64,000 nucleotides of DNA from Labyrinthula sp. Ha (taxonomy: Eukaryota; Sar; Bigyra; Labyrinthulida; Labyrinthulaceae), in contig JAALGZ010000015.1 in assembly GCA_015227615.1 (NCBI GenBank), forward strand, positions 645,001 through 709,000. The letters are read 5' to 3'. Shown here one piece after another: positions 34,662 through 45,982 of the stretch; within the stretch, counting starts at the first letter, position 1, and every line of letters starts with the position of its first letter. The notes under the pieces are model-generated. The model searched no databases. It had not been told where the DNA came from and saw only the letters and a list, made by a program, of their open reading frames with translations. The translations under genes were made by a program, and so were the position numbers.

Positions 34662-35588
34662 CTAATTATCATAAAAGTGGCTCGCAACTTTTTTGAACTG
34701 TTCCAAGAACAGGAACATTGTAACTGTGTGACCTGCACATCGAGCAAAATATGGAATAAAACCATTCCACAGGCTCAAAGCTCCTTCATGTCGGATTATC
34801 CCGCCTATAGTGCGGAACATATTTGTTTTCTCAGTTGTATTTTGCATTCTAGTTTTTGCTGTGTCCAGTGGAAGAGTTGCCAAGGAGTTGAAAAAACCTG
34901 CAGTTACACTACTGATTAAATGAAGAGGAACTCCATCCTCCAACTTTAGCAGTTTTGTAAATTTGCTCTTTGCTATATCATATCCACCAACTTGAACAGC
35001 ATTGACAACCATCGCTCTAGTAACTGTAGGCACTGCACCATTCCACAAAGCAAACACTCCTTCTGTTCTAACAACCTTGTACAAAGCTTCACCAACATTT
35101 TTATACCCATAACTTCCAGATTGCATTCGAACCAAACTGATTTCAATAGGATTAGACAAAAAGCTTGCAATTGCTCCTGCTGACAAGCCCATAGCTAATT
35201 TTCCAAGAGAACCGGCTGATTTTCCTCCTTTCTCGCGTCGAGGGAAAAATATGTCGTTTATAGATGCATATATTCCCAATCGAAGGTTTCCGTAAGTTAA
35301 TTGACGAATAGATGCTGCTTGAAGACCAGCATAAAATCCTCTGGTACCACTTTCTCCATATACTTTTTTAGCAACTTCTGCCATGGATGCTTTCTTTCCC
35401 AGAAGTTGTGTTCGTACTTTTATCAGGTCAAAAGGATGCACGATAACCCAGCCACAAAGCGCTGCAGATCCACCTAAGGCGAAGTTAACCCACTTAGGAT
35501 GAGGTGGTTTTGGGACGACAACATCCCCTATGCTAAGTCTTCTTGTCAGTTGTGAAGTAGCTTCTGAGTGTGTCATTTTGTTTGGCAT
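34662..35588 (-). CDS. mitochondrial carrier, oxoglutarate/malate or dicarboxylate type
   Basis: 308 residues with the threefold repeat of the SLC25 family. The three signature motifs are HPFDLIKVR (about 51-59), NPIEISLVR (about 146-154) and LPLDTAKTR (about 238-246), each followed by a typical (Y/W)xG loop. The second motif (PIEISLVRMQ) and the CGWVIVHPFDLIKVRTQL start are most like the 2-oxoglutarate/malate carrier SLC25A11 and its plant dicarboxylate relatives. It should exchange dicarboxylates across the inner mitochondrial membrane. The ATG at 35588 could be replaced by a second one 12 nt inside. The spacing to the convergent acyl-CoA dehydrogenase is 7 bp. Confidence 0.9.
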   Translation of the reverse strand: MPNKMTHSEATSQLTRRLSIGDVVVPKPPHPKWVNFALGGSAALCGWVIVHPFDLIKVRTQLLGKKASMAEVAKKVYGESGTRGFYAGLQAASIRQLTYGNLRLGIYASINDIFFPRREKGGKSAGSLGKLAMGLSAGAIASFLSNPIEISLVRMQSGSYGYKNVGEALYKVVRTEGVFALWNGAVPTVTRAMVVNAVQVGGYDIAKSKFTKLLKLEDGVPLHLISSVTAGFFNSLATLPLDTAKTRMQNTTEKTNMFRTIGGIIRHEGALSLWNGFIPYFARCAGHTVTMFLFLEQFKKVASHFYDN

Positions 35589-36117
35589 ACGGGGTTACTA
35601 AGTTCCTGGTGACAGAAACTCCGAAGATAAGTATTTTTTTTTCGTGTTCTCCTGGCTTGTGTTTTCTCTGTCGGTGGTAATCTCTAAAGTTACTGGTTTT
35701 TGGGATTTCTTTCCTGATCAATATGTCTCTGTTTCTTGGGCTTTTTTCAGGAGTTCCAAAGTCAATTCTCTTTTGTTGGAAGCAGATGGAAATACGGCGT
35801 TTCGGGGACGGCTATCGAACGATCAATTCCGATTTTGGTTTTTCTATTTCGGGGTTTTGTTAATTATAACGGACAACTTTGGAAAAATATTTGACTTGCG
35901 CAGATGCTAGCCGTTGAAGAAAGAAAAAGTTAGAGTTTGAAAATAAAGAAAAAGAAGGATGGTTAAAAGTATAGAAGATTCCAAGTATTGACTTTGCTGA
36001 TGAGTCCCTGTCAGTCATTGTTTTTTCGGGTAAAGCTTACGACAGTTATTAAGTTGAGTTATTGTGCTACAGCTTACTAGATACAAAAAGACTAACCAGC
36101 ATTAAAAATCAAGAACA
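35589..36117. other. T- and G-rich spacer
   Basis: About 530 bp between two minus-strand genes. One plus-strand frame of 88 codons (35644-35910) stays open but has no ATG and no recognisable product. The forward strand next to the carrier start reads GGCATACGGGG, which resembles the GGCATACCGGG element before the RibD-C gene. Confidence 0.35.
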
Positions 36118-36738
36118 TCAACTGGGAAATGTTGTGTTCCATTTATGGGTTTCCTCTGTGATGGCATTAATATATGCAACATCCTCACTCTCTTCTTCCT
36201 TTGGATTAATTTTAACTCGCGAAAACCCAATAACAAGCTGCTGTAGACGAATATTAATTCCAAAAATGAAAAATGTTTTCATGTATTTATTCCTGTAAAA
36301 CTTGACAAGAGGGTAAGTAGGAATACATCCGACAGAAAAATGTTTTTTTAGTCCAAGGCTGTTCAATGAGGTAGAAACAATGTTCGGCGTCTTGAAAACC
36401 AACTCACAGATTTGAAAAAGAAAACTATTAGAAGATACTATAATTTCACTATTTGAGATGTCACCTTTTCTCTTCGTGTCGATGTTTTCTTTCAGGTTCA
36501 TTAAGAAGTAAGTGAAGCAATGAGCGAAAAGGTAGAAAGGTGTGTAAACTATTGATGAAACTGGTGAATAGTCAGTGGAAACTGGAGATATAAAAATAAA
36601 ATTAGAAGAAAAGAACTCTGCAAGAAAGTTACTAGCGATTTTACTACGTCCTATCCGAGTTTTCGCGTTTGTCCATTCTTCTTCCATTCTGTTGTGTTTA
36701 ACGATAGGTACCGATATATTGATAAGGCTGATCTTCAT
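36118..36738 (-). CDS. unknown protein, 206 residues
   Basis: An uninterrupted frame too long to be likely by chance; no family recognised. It has two moderately hydrophobic stretches (about 62-82 and 155-172) separated by a Ser/Lys-rich part, and an acidic, polar C-terminus (KEEESEDVAYINAITEETHK). It may be a membrane-associated protein. Its start lies 40 bp from the divergent RibD-C gene, so the two share one promoter containing TTAACGGCATACCG. A second in-frame ATG 51 nt downstream is an alternative start. Confidence 0.55.
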   Translation of the reverse strand: MKISLINISVPIVKHNRMEEEWTNAKTRIGRSKIASNFLAEFFSSNFIFISPVSTDYSPVSSIVYTPFYLFAHCFTYFLMNLKENIDTKRKGDISNSEIIVSSNSFLFQICELVFKTPNIVSTSLNSLGLKKHFSVGCIPTYPLVKFYRNKYMKTFFIFGINIRLQQLVIGFSRVKINPKEEESEDVAYINAITEETHKWNTTFPS

Positions 36739-36750
36739 GCTAATACTTTC

Positions 36751-36764
36751 TTAACGGCATACCG
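36751..36764 (+). promoter_or_regulatory. TTAACGGCATACCG element in a 40-bp divergent promoter
   Basis: Begins 28 nt before the ATG at 36779. The same element with one change (TTAACGGCATATCG) begins 28 nt before the MogA ATG. It combines the TAACGG core with a GCAT initiator-like part. Confidence 0.5.
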
Positions 36765-36778
36765 GGATATATTAAAGG

Positions 36779-37483
36779 ATGCAGATTACAAATGAAGAAA
36801 CAAAAAAGTTCAAGAAGTTTGAAAAGTTGTGTTTGTATAGAGAAAATGAGATAGGAATCAGAGTTACGCTCACTTATGCCCAAACATTGAACGGAAACAT
36901 ATCTGGATTAATTAGTTGCGAAGAGAGTTTCGAATTTACGCATTATCTGAGGCACACCCACCAAGCTATTATGGTTGGGATAAATACCATACTAGAGGAT
37001 AAACCATCACTTACTACTAGAAAGCTGAAGATTGATAATCCTCGTCATCCAGTTCCCGTAGTCCTTGATACAAAGCTTCGTACCCCTATAGGCAGTCGGA
37101 TTTTCTCCGATGGACGGAGTCCTATTATTTTTTGTGGAGAGGGAATGTTTCCATATGAAAAGAAATTGGCTCTGGAAAAAGCTGGCGCAAAAGTTTTTCC
37201 ACTAAATATGTTCACAAAATTTATCAATATGAAGGAAGCTTTAATTCAATTGAAAGAAGTTGGCATTGAAAGCCTCATGGTAGAAGGAGGTGGAACTGTG
37301 ATATCTAATTTTTTGAGTGACGAAGTGCTGCGATCCTATCTGTCAGCTTGCATCATAACTATTTCACCTAAATTCTCCTATGGAAAGCATTATATTAAAA
37401 ATGGATTTGATTCAGTAAAGTTGAAGCTTGTGTCACAAGATGTCATCGGAACTGATATAGTCCTCTGTTTACATTCCAAATGA
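36779..37483 (+). CDS. RibD C-terminal domain reductase (RIB7-like)
   Basis: 234 residues with the RibD_C / dihydrofolate-reductase-like fold. Visible motifs are VTLTYAQTLNGNIS near residue 28, HQAIMVGINTILEDKPSLT (about 63-80), RHPVPVVLDTKLRTP, and MVEGGGTVISNFL near 170, the NADPH-binding turn. There is no N-terminal deaminase domain. It is therefore of the stand-alone type, which in fungi (Rib7) and archaea reduces the ribosylamino-pyrimidine 5'-phosphate intermediate of riboflavin synthesis. In plants and most bacteria this domain is fused to the deaminase. No targeting peptide is evident. A different reductase role is possible. It shares a very short divergent promoter with the unknown gene at 36118-36738. 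Confidence 0.82.
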   Translation: MQITNEETKKFKKFEKLCLYRENEIGIRVTLTYAQTLNGNISGLISCEESFEFTHYLRHTHQAIMVGINTILEDKPSLTTRKLKIDNPRHPVPVVLDTKLRTPIGSRIFSDGRSPIIFCGEGMFPYEKKLALEKAGAKVFPLNMFTKFINMKEALIQLKEVGIESLMVEGGGTVISNFLSDEVLRSYLSACIITISPKFSYGKHYIKNGFDSVKLKLVSQDVIGTDIVLCLHSK

Positions 37484-39107
37484 GGTTGCATAGAGCTTTT
37501 CCTGAAAAACAAGGCGAAAAAAGCAGTTTATTCACAGTTACAGTTTTCTGCAGAGGATGTTTAGAGAGCTCATGGCATAGAAACAACGACTTTTGCTAAA
37601 GTCACGCAACTGTACAAGTAGTGTTGGAATGTTCTTCTCAACTTAAAATATTCCCAAGTATCCCACCACCCTTTTTCCTCTCACTTTCTGTTTTACGAAA
37701 ATGAAACGTCTTTTTCATAATTAAATACAACTTGTGGTTGAGGAAAAATTGCTAACTTCAAAATCTGTACACATATTGTCTATAGAAGACGACGATTGCA
37801 AATCTAATGGCATTAGGTATACAGTATAAGTTTAAAGTATTGCGTACAAGATAAAGAAAAATATTTCACTTAATCCAAGTGTGTGGCTCCATCTATAACC
37901 CTTGTTTGGATATGTTGTATGAGGGTATGGACAGAGTTGGTACATGTGTTTCTAATGCAAGTTAGCGAGCACAAAAAAAAGAACGTGGGAAATCTTAATT
38001 AATGGTTAGTAAAAGAACTAAGTAGAACATAGAAACACAAAAATGACATCCCCAACTTTAACTGCATTCTAAAGTATACCATTACCTTGGAAAAACAAAA
38101 AAGAGAATATCTTATATATTGTGACCACAATACCTGAATTAGTGTTGCTAAACTGTATAAGGAACACATATACCATAGCAACGCAGAGCATATACAATTC
38201 ATGCGCTTGATAGTTGTCGCGGTCAGAGAAAGTATTTTTTTTCGGAAAAAGATTTATAGAGGAAACTATATTCTTCATGCGACCCTTAATTCTTATATTT
38301 GCTAGAATCAAACTCTTGAATACCTATTTATGATTTCTTAGAGAAACTCAAGTGCAATAATTCTAGTAACGCCTTCAGCTGTGCAAGAAATCAGTTACTA
38401 ACTAGTATTGAGTAAGTAAAGGTTCATCTTATGATGTCTTATTAAACAAGTATGTTAATATTATTAAAATGAGGTCTTTTCCAACTGCGCATATAGAACA
38501 TTTTTAAATTGCTTTTCATAACTCAGGATTCAAGAACTACAATACCTGATAGGATGAATCAACTATCCAAAACTCGATTATCTAAGTGCAACAAAACAAA
38601 TAAACAAACCAGTATGAACCAAATCATGCAGAGTAAATGTTCTGCTAAGACATAAATCAGATGTATCAAGAATAAAATATATATTTCATGCAGGGGAAGC
38701 AAGAATAAATATAATTCACAGATTCTGACAATATAAAATCATTACACGTATCTCAACAAACTTATATCTAAATAAATCATAAACGGATTAATAACCATCC
38801 GTGCTAAGAGAGATATGTTGATGCTAATGAATAATGACAGCCTTAGTTCATCAATATGTGATTCTTTACACACTACAATAATATGGTTTGGGTTACCTAT
38901 TCTGAAAACGTTACACCTTCCACTAAGCCTTTCAGAACCTCCTGGATCAAAGTAAGACAGTCGCAAGATAGGTGTATTCAGCTACTAGACAATACTTGCC
39001 TTAACTCAGTACATTATGTCTTTTGCACACAAGAAGAAGAAACTAGTTTTTTCTTGCTTTTGTAATATATAAATTCCTACCCAAATGACTAGAAACTCGA
39101 AGAAGAT
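37484..39107. other. gene-free stretch
   Basis: 1.6 kb without a supported gene or recognisable repeat, ending at the long inverted repeat. Confidence 0.45.
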
Positions 39108-40649
39108 CAATATATCTATGCGGATTAAAAGCCCCTGCCTGAAATTAGTAAATTAGGGCGATATACAGACTACGAGAAACTAATATGCTATTTTTTTGCA
39201 TTCAGAATGTAACTTTCCTTGAGTTTTCTTTATCCGGGCCCACTAAGTATCTGAAGTCAGTTTTTGTACTTAATCAGGTAAGCTGAGCATAGAATTGTAA
39301 CACTGAAAATGATAGATGAATATTTAAAAAGTTACTATACAAAGTGTTTTATAAGTGGAAAATAGAAGAATATGAAAATACTTTCTATTATTTCTTTATT
39401 GCTTGGTGTTCCCATGAGTGAGCAACATATATGTAGCTGACCACAAATATGTATTTGCTATTTATTCCCATACAGTTAGGTAAAAGCCAGAATGAGAAAC
39501 GTCCTAAAGTAAGTCCTAACTATATTGATATCCCAAGATGCGTAGCTTCTCATTCAATGAGACTACAGGAAAGTCAGATAGGTTTCTTACTGTTTTGCAT
39601 CAACATAAAAACTTCGGTCATGCGCACACAGAAAGTGATGGTTAGAGTTTCTAAGCTCTGAATACAAAGTTTGTTTTGTGGGTTGGTTCCACACTTATGC
39701 AGCGAAATATATGTTCAAGGGCTTATATTTGCAAAAGTAAAATGGAGAAATTCTATAAATTTAGATTTGAATTTCGCTGTAAGATCTCAAAAAAATATAG
39801 AGAGGTGAATTCAAGTTTCAAATTTTCATTACTGCAAAGATCGGCCAAATATGTAACTTTTTAAAAATCCAGGCTCTTGAAAGGGCAATTATCTCTCCCC
39901 TCTCTGTCTAATTTGTTTTCCTTGGAAAGTATTGACTTAGTCCACACTAGGTGCTCATGGATTTTACTTCTCCAAAGTACTCATCGAGATTATTACTCAG
40001 CGCGATTCTGATCTTACATATGAGAAAATACATTTTCTTTCGCCTCTTCTAATTTTTTGGCTTCATTATAGAGTTTGTTTATGTGAATCATCAGTATTGA
40101 GCAGTTTAGGCAGGTCTTTGTAACCTAGTATTAAATTTATTCAAAGCTGCTTTTTCCTTGAACTTAAGTTCTTCCTCTATATTACTATCTAATTCTTCTA
40201 GCTATCTAAACTTATTATTCTACAAACGGTGTCGTAGAAATTATAATCTGCTCATGGAGTTTCTTTTTTCATAAACTTTACCCGATCTATATCAGATGAT
40301 TGTGTAAAATCGAGATATGAAATATTATGATCAGTTCAAGTAGAGCAAATTCTTACAGAATATGCTCGTCCCACAGTTTTGCCATATAAATCAGAACTGT
40401 TTCTCTGCTGCTGCAATTTTCCTAAAAACTTCAAAGTTATCATGACCTACCTCCTGGTAGCCTCTCATCCTTCGTTCAGCCTCAGCTCAATGGATATAGA
40501 AACTTCAACCTTCTGCCATATGCTGATGTTACTTTTGATTATGATTTTATTTCTCTAAAGAGATTTGAACGTATCTGCGAACATTTAGTTCATGGCAAAC
40601 TATAGGCTGATCAAATATCTAAGATTTTATTCTCTCTCTCACGAAATGC
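39108..40649 (-). repeat. inverted long repeat, copy B (pair at 7412-8953)
   Basis: Nearly identical to the complement of 7412-8953, 30 kb away. In this copy the decayed coding unit reads on the minus strand, entering from 40650-41430. Small differences are spread along the length. The ends are not flanked by recognisable terminal repeats. Confidence 0.9.
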
Positions 40650-41430
40650 CATTTTTGGCGGAGGTATCAAGGCATTCAACAAGCTGCCTCTCACAAGGTA
40701 AAAAAGAAAGCAATCCGGTATATGTAATCAACAAAAATCTTTTTATCCATTTCCAATTATTTAAATAATTTTGATACCAATATTCAAAAATATTCTCAAG
40801 TATGTCCTCGAGAAACCTAGTAACTTTAATCGTGGTGTTATTGCCAGAAGCGATGGTTTTTCCCAACTTCTTTCTATATCCTAAAAGTTTACTAGCTGTT
40901 ACACCTTTAGATGCAGAGGCATACAATCACAGATTATTTGTATATATATTCAATATAATGATTTACACTGTGCTCCAACTATTGCTAATGCAGCACTGTC
41001 CCCTGACATGCTTTTATGAGTTTTCTGTAGCTCAGATATCTTAAGGGCTCCTTCTACATTACGTGCTTTTCGTATTTTCATTGGCGAAAAAAGTTGATCA
41101 TGCGAAAGAAATAATCAACGCCCATGTAGATTAGGAGCTAAAAATGATATCATACTTATCCGTGGGAAGTATTGCTTTGAATACAATCTCAATGTACATG
41201 TGTCATCTCATACTTTGGGTGCTCCTGGCACCAGTTTTCGTTGAAAGTTGCTTCATCGGTTGTGAAGCTATCCCAGAATAGGTGCGAATTACCGTTCATG
41301 TGTGGGAATTTAATAATGCAACATACAAAAGCATTAAGTTTGTATCTCCTAACACTCCTTGAACTCACTTGGCCTGCTGCATTCTGTAAAAACTAGATGT
41401 TTACAGATTAATAATACAAGAAAGTTCTTG
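40650..41430 (-). pseudogene. decayed coding unit, copy B, diverged part
   Basis: Minus-strand coding remains related to copy A at 6480-7411. One stretch, 40639-40926, keeps an open frame of 95 codons; another, with SFTTDEATFNENW...QEHP, lies near 41250. Both match copy A at protein level, but the DNA has drifted far more than the neighbouring 1.54-kb block. Broken, with several interruptions. Family unknown. Confidence 0.5.
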
Positions 41431-44400
41431 TGTACTACTACATCTGCAACCATGGATCAACAAACGGCGAAACTGGAGATCATTTTTATGTCGCAGCTCA
41501 TTTTGGATATTTGACCCATGAAGCACTGCTAGTAATTGGGTCGTCTTTGTCTTTCATACAACTGAGTACAAAAGAGTCGCCGTTGGTTGATCCCTGTACT
41601 TAGCCTCTTCATGAATTGAAAGAGCTATACTCAAAATGTCTATTAATTCAAGAAACTACTTGTTGATAAGATGACAATCGACGCCTTCTGAGATTAATAA
41701 GAGGCAGTTATCCATAGTTTCGACCCTCCTAACAGTAATAATTTATGAAATAAATATCAAGAAGATAAATATTCAGTTCCTGCAATTTAATAGTTGCTTT
41801 GTATACCTATTAATGGAGTTTAGCCCAACATCAGAGAATAAGAACTAGTCAGATTTAAGATGCCAAGGGTCAACTGTATGGACTTAGTTTTCCAACCCTT
41901 TCCTCACTTTGCTTTAAACTTAGTCGCGTTCTGCAGCGGATAGTTAGTCAGCTTTCTGATAGAGGTTTTCTTAAAAGTTCAAGCGAATAGCTAATGCCAC
42001 GAGTAAAGCTAAACAGAGCTCAAGTCTTACACATAGGAGAAAAACTTTGCATCTTTTATTCCAAATTAACCTATTCGTTTTGCAGTGTTGGTGTACATTC
42101 CATCTCGTGTTTAATTTTATCAAACTTTGCTATGTGCTGCTAGTGCCGTGGAATATTTTTCTAGTTCCAAAGTTCTTGTTGAAAGAAATCCCTTAATTAT
42201 GAGTTTCATATGTTTCTCTATGAGAGCTAGTCCGGGTGAAGAGGCTAAGGGAATAAAGTTCATTGAACTATCCCCAATTAATTTGTAGGATATATAAAAC
42301 TGCACTCATCAAGCGATCTGCATATCTTCCATGAAACTCAGGTATTGTTCACATGCTCTTTCACCTTATAAACTTGAAGAAGACACTGGATGCGCGCAAA
42401 ATCCATTTGAGAATTAGTCAAAGGGATGTATTCTTAAAATATCTCTACCTGGTTCTTGTCACGCTTCACACAGAGTTTGCTTAGTCCAAGTTAATTCTAC
42501 AATTTTGGTCGTCAACCATTGTAGTACTTAAGATGGGCTTAACGTGAGAGATAGATAAGAATAAAACTATATGTTAATATAGGATTTACCCTTCATCCGA
42601 GTACATTATATCTGATAGGGTAAAAAACTTGGAAGAATCGACTTCTTATGGCTTGTTTGAGTTTATTTAACTATTTCTGGAAAGTAGGCCAGTTTGACAA
42701 CTGGGCGTGGAAGTTTCCATATTGATAAAATAGGTTTTAGAAGTCATAGAGATGATTCTAGTAACTATATTCTAGCAAGTTTAGCACTTCTTTCTAAGAA
42801 ATCCTATTTATTGTCATACCTTTGACTTTTATTAGGTTTCCTCTGATGAATTTACCTCTATTAGACCACACAAATACAATATATTATTATATCTAACTCT
42901 TAGATTGCAACACAAACACGAAGGAGTAGAGAATTTAGATGCTGACCGAGGGTATAATTGAAGAATCACAGCAATTTGTATAGTAATCTTCTTCTACAAT
43001 CTCTTCTTCTACTTGTTATTTTTGAGGATCTGATAGCCTTTGAGATAAATAATGGGTAATCTTCTGAACTATATATATATAATAATCTATCTTCTCCTGT
43101 AGAAAAACTGACACGAAGAATAAAACGACATTTAAATCCGGTTTTTGGAATCCCGGCAAGTTTCCCGGAAAGCTCTAATGAATCACTCTTGTCATTAATA
43201 CTCGACAGATAGAATTATGTTTATATCAATAGTAGTTTCGAGAATTTGGTATTAAATTATTTTGTTATATAGAGACATTTATAGTAAATATATGAGAACA
43301 TTTATTGAGACAAGAAAGATTAATGCTCAGTTAAAGAGAATTGGTGTCTCGATACTTGGAGATATTTGTAATAGTGGTAAACAATATTTATATGTAAAAA
43401 CTACTTTGAAGATACTCTGGTACTGCATTCACCTCTAAGAAAATAAATTCTTGGTGTTCAATTTGGAAAACATAATTATTATGCTGCCATTCTAAAAACT
43501 GTATACTTGACTAGATAATATCTCTGCGTGCTTTAGTTATTTTTCTTGAAGCCTTAGTCATTGATAAAAGCTGTTGTAACCTTCCAGTCAACCAATCTTT
43601 TGAGATAGAAAAGCTAATACAACTCTATTTGGGTTGTTAACTAAGGTGAAGAGAGAAGGACAGTTGATAATTTACATGGAAACGGTGACCAGCACGGGAA
43701 CATAGTAAAAAGTCTTGCGGTGTATAAACAACTTTCTTAAACAATGAAGGAAAGTAAATGGGGTTATTTGAGAGTGAAGCAATAATATACAACAACTTGC
43801 TCATAATGTAGCCCTTAGAAAATTTGCGACACGAAGCCAAGCAATATTCTTCCTCTAACTTTTTTAATAGTACATTTTCAATAGATGTAGCAAGATTCAC
43901 ATTGTACTCCTTGTGCTTGTATCGATAATTATTAGTATCTGACCTTAGCCATGGCTTTTTTCAATGAGAAAACTTTAAATCAGAAAACTTAGCTCTACAA
44001 GAAAGCGTTGACGAAAACGAAGAGCTCTGACGCGGGAGTTAAGAAATCGAATCAAGATATGAGCTCCAGATGAAGGGTTACCGAAGATTACCCAGTTACT
44101 CTATGATGTCCAACAAAGTAGAGCTTGAGCCATTGAAAAAGGGGAGATATGGATATATTAATGCACAAGAAAATAGCTAGATAAAAACTTAAGCAATGTA
44201 AAGTGAAACTAGCATGAATGACCTTGAATTTTAACAATATTTTTAGATGGACTTCTTTCGTTTCCACTTCTCTCTTGACATATTTCAGCTCAGCTACGTT
44301 TTATGATTCTCTGCTTTACGCTTCTTTCATCGAAGACAAGCTTAAGTTTAATTATAAATTTTGAAACACAATGCTGTTCTTTAATGGATCCAGTGCTTCG

Positions 44401-44895
44401 TGAAACGTGGAAAGTATTCTAGCTTCAGGCTCTACATTCGCAAAATCAAGCTTCACACAAGTAATACGTATATTTTGAGCAGAAGAACCATTATTTTAAA
44501 GGAAAATATACATGGATAAGCCGTGAAACTATAAAAAGCCATCCAAATATATCGTGTCTAAAGCAAACATTAGTTCATTAGAGAAACCGAGATAGTAAAC
44601 AATACTTTCTTTTTGTTCAAGACGAGAAAATTCAATACAAGAATTCGACACTCTTGGTTTTCAATCAAAACGAGAGAGATTATTCAGTATTGATATTCCC
44701 GGCATTTGAGAAACAAAAAAAGAAAAACGAATTAACGAGCTGTGAAAAGAAATACGGATTAAGATCCCGTCAGGGCATTCAGAGATAACCCAGTAAACGT
44801 CATCAAAAACTATTAACAACCTCTTGTCAGGAAGCCAAAGAATCATAATTGAAGGTTGAGTTGACGGCAGCGCAATGTTACAGAGCTACACCTCT
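41431..44895. other. gene-free stretch with a short inverted repeat
   Basis: No supported gene. A 17-bp inverted repeat with one mismatch (41454-41470 and 41577-41593) has a 106-bp loop. A 55-codon open stretch lies across it and may be a further decayed remnant. Minus-strand frames at 43637-43900 (87 codons) and 44661-44846 (61 codons) have no recognisable product. Confidence 0.4.
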
Positions 44896-45981
44896 ATGAA
44901 GGTATTCAATTTGTTCGTGTTTCGGGATGAAAATAAGGTAAACACTGTTTAATTTGTATAAAATATTTCTAGATTTTGATTAAGGAGGATATAATCTCCG
45001 AAAAATGCTTTTCTATGTGGCTGGCAAGTCGAAAGGGGGAAATCAAGCATCCTGAATTCACCTTCCGAAGGATAATTTGTAAGCACCTAAGAGGAAAAGC
45101 TAGTAAGCCATTTACCCCAGATGTGGAAAAAAGTATCCTTGAAAAACTTCGTAGCGAAGGTGGAAGTTCAGGTGATCCTTTTTCCGAATGCTTCAAGTCT
45201 TTATACCCAGAAAATGTAGATAGAAAAAAATATTTGAGTTGGAAATCTCGTTATCGAAACTTAAAGGGTTTTCACGAAACAAACCGGCATGAAAAGATAA
45301 AAACAAGTGTAAGAGAAGATAAAATACCATCCTATTCATCCAGCAACAGTGAAACCAGTTCAGTACCATTCTTTTTTGTTTTATTTCCTAGGTTTGTCTA
45401 GCTTCTGTACCAAATATACCAAACTTTAACTCCACACTGCAAAATCTGCTTGGTCTTGCCGAAAATGAGTTTTCTTTAAAGCTAGGAGCTTTGAAAGGAA
45501 AAGGATTGGATATTTCTTCTCCAGCTGTAATCTACCTTCTTTCAAACTTCTCAAACTTACACTTTCACTTAACCAAAGAATTTATTATTCCATCAAAGGA
45601 ATTATGTGTTTTTAATCAAAAAAGTAAAAAAATGTTTCTTTCTCTTATCTCTTAGGACCAATGATTGTACAAACTATGGATCCAAAAACTTGGAAAGTTA
45701 ATTATAGAAATGAATATGGAAGACAAGTTTTGGGAGATGCAGAAAGTGTGGCAGCCACACAACTAAGTGTTGTTGAATACTTGAATAAAATGAGATACAT
45801 CTTGCCTCCGCTAAAAGAAAAAGGTTGCTGCTGGTTTAGAACTATAATAAAATCTCATGGAAAATATGAAGTTCTTCTTGGTTTTTCTCAGATTGATGAA
45901 TTTGGCTTTCAATCAAGCTATATGCAAAAAGTTGAAGGATTTGAGCAAGAGCTGTATGATTATAGGCAAATGTTGTTTTAA
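44896..45981 (+). CDS. unknown protein, 329 residues, four exons
   Basis: Exons 44896-44937, 44973-45362, 45392-45623 and 45656-45981 join in frame after introns of 35, 29 and 32 nt. The first exon is short (14 codons) and less certain than the rest. The protein is soluble. A charged helical N-terminal half (EDIISEKCFSMWLASRKGE, FRRIICKHLRGKAS) leads to a Ser-rich linker near 140. A folded C-terminal half follows, with MDPKTWKVNYRNEYGRQV and KMRYILPPLKEKGCCWFR. I do not recognise the family. Its stop codon is separated by 1 bp from that of the convergent Serinc gene. Confidence 0.72.
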
Positions 45982-45982
45982 G

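Noticed and set aside
35644-35910. 88-codon plus-strand frame
   Set aside because: No ATG, no recognisable product, and it lies in the promoter side of the carrier gene.
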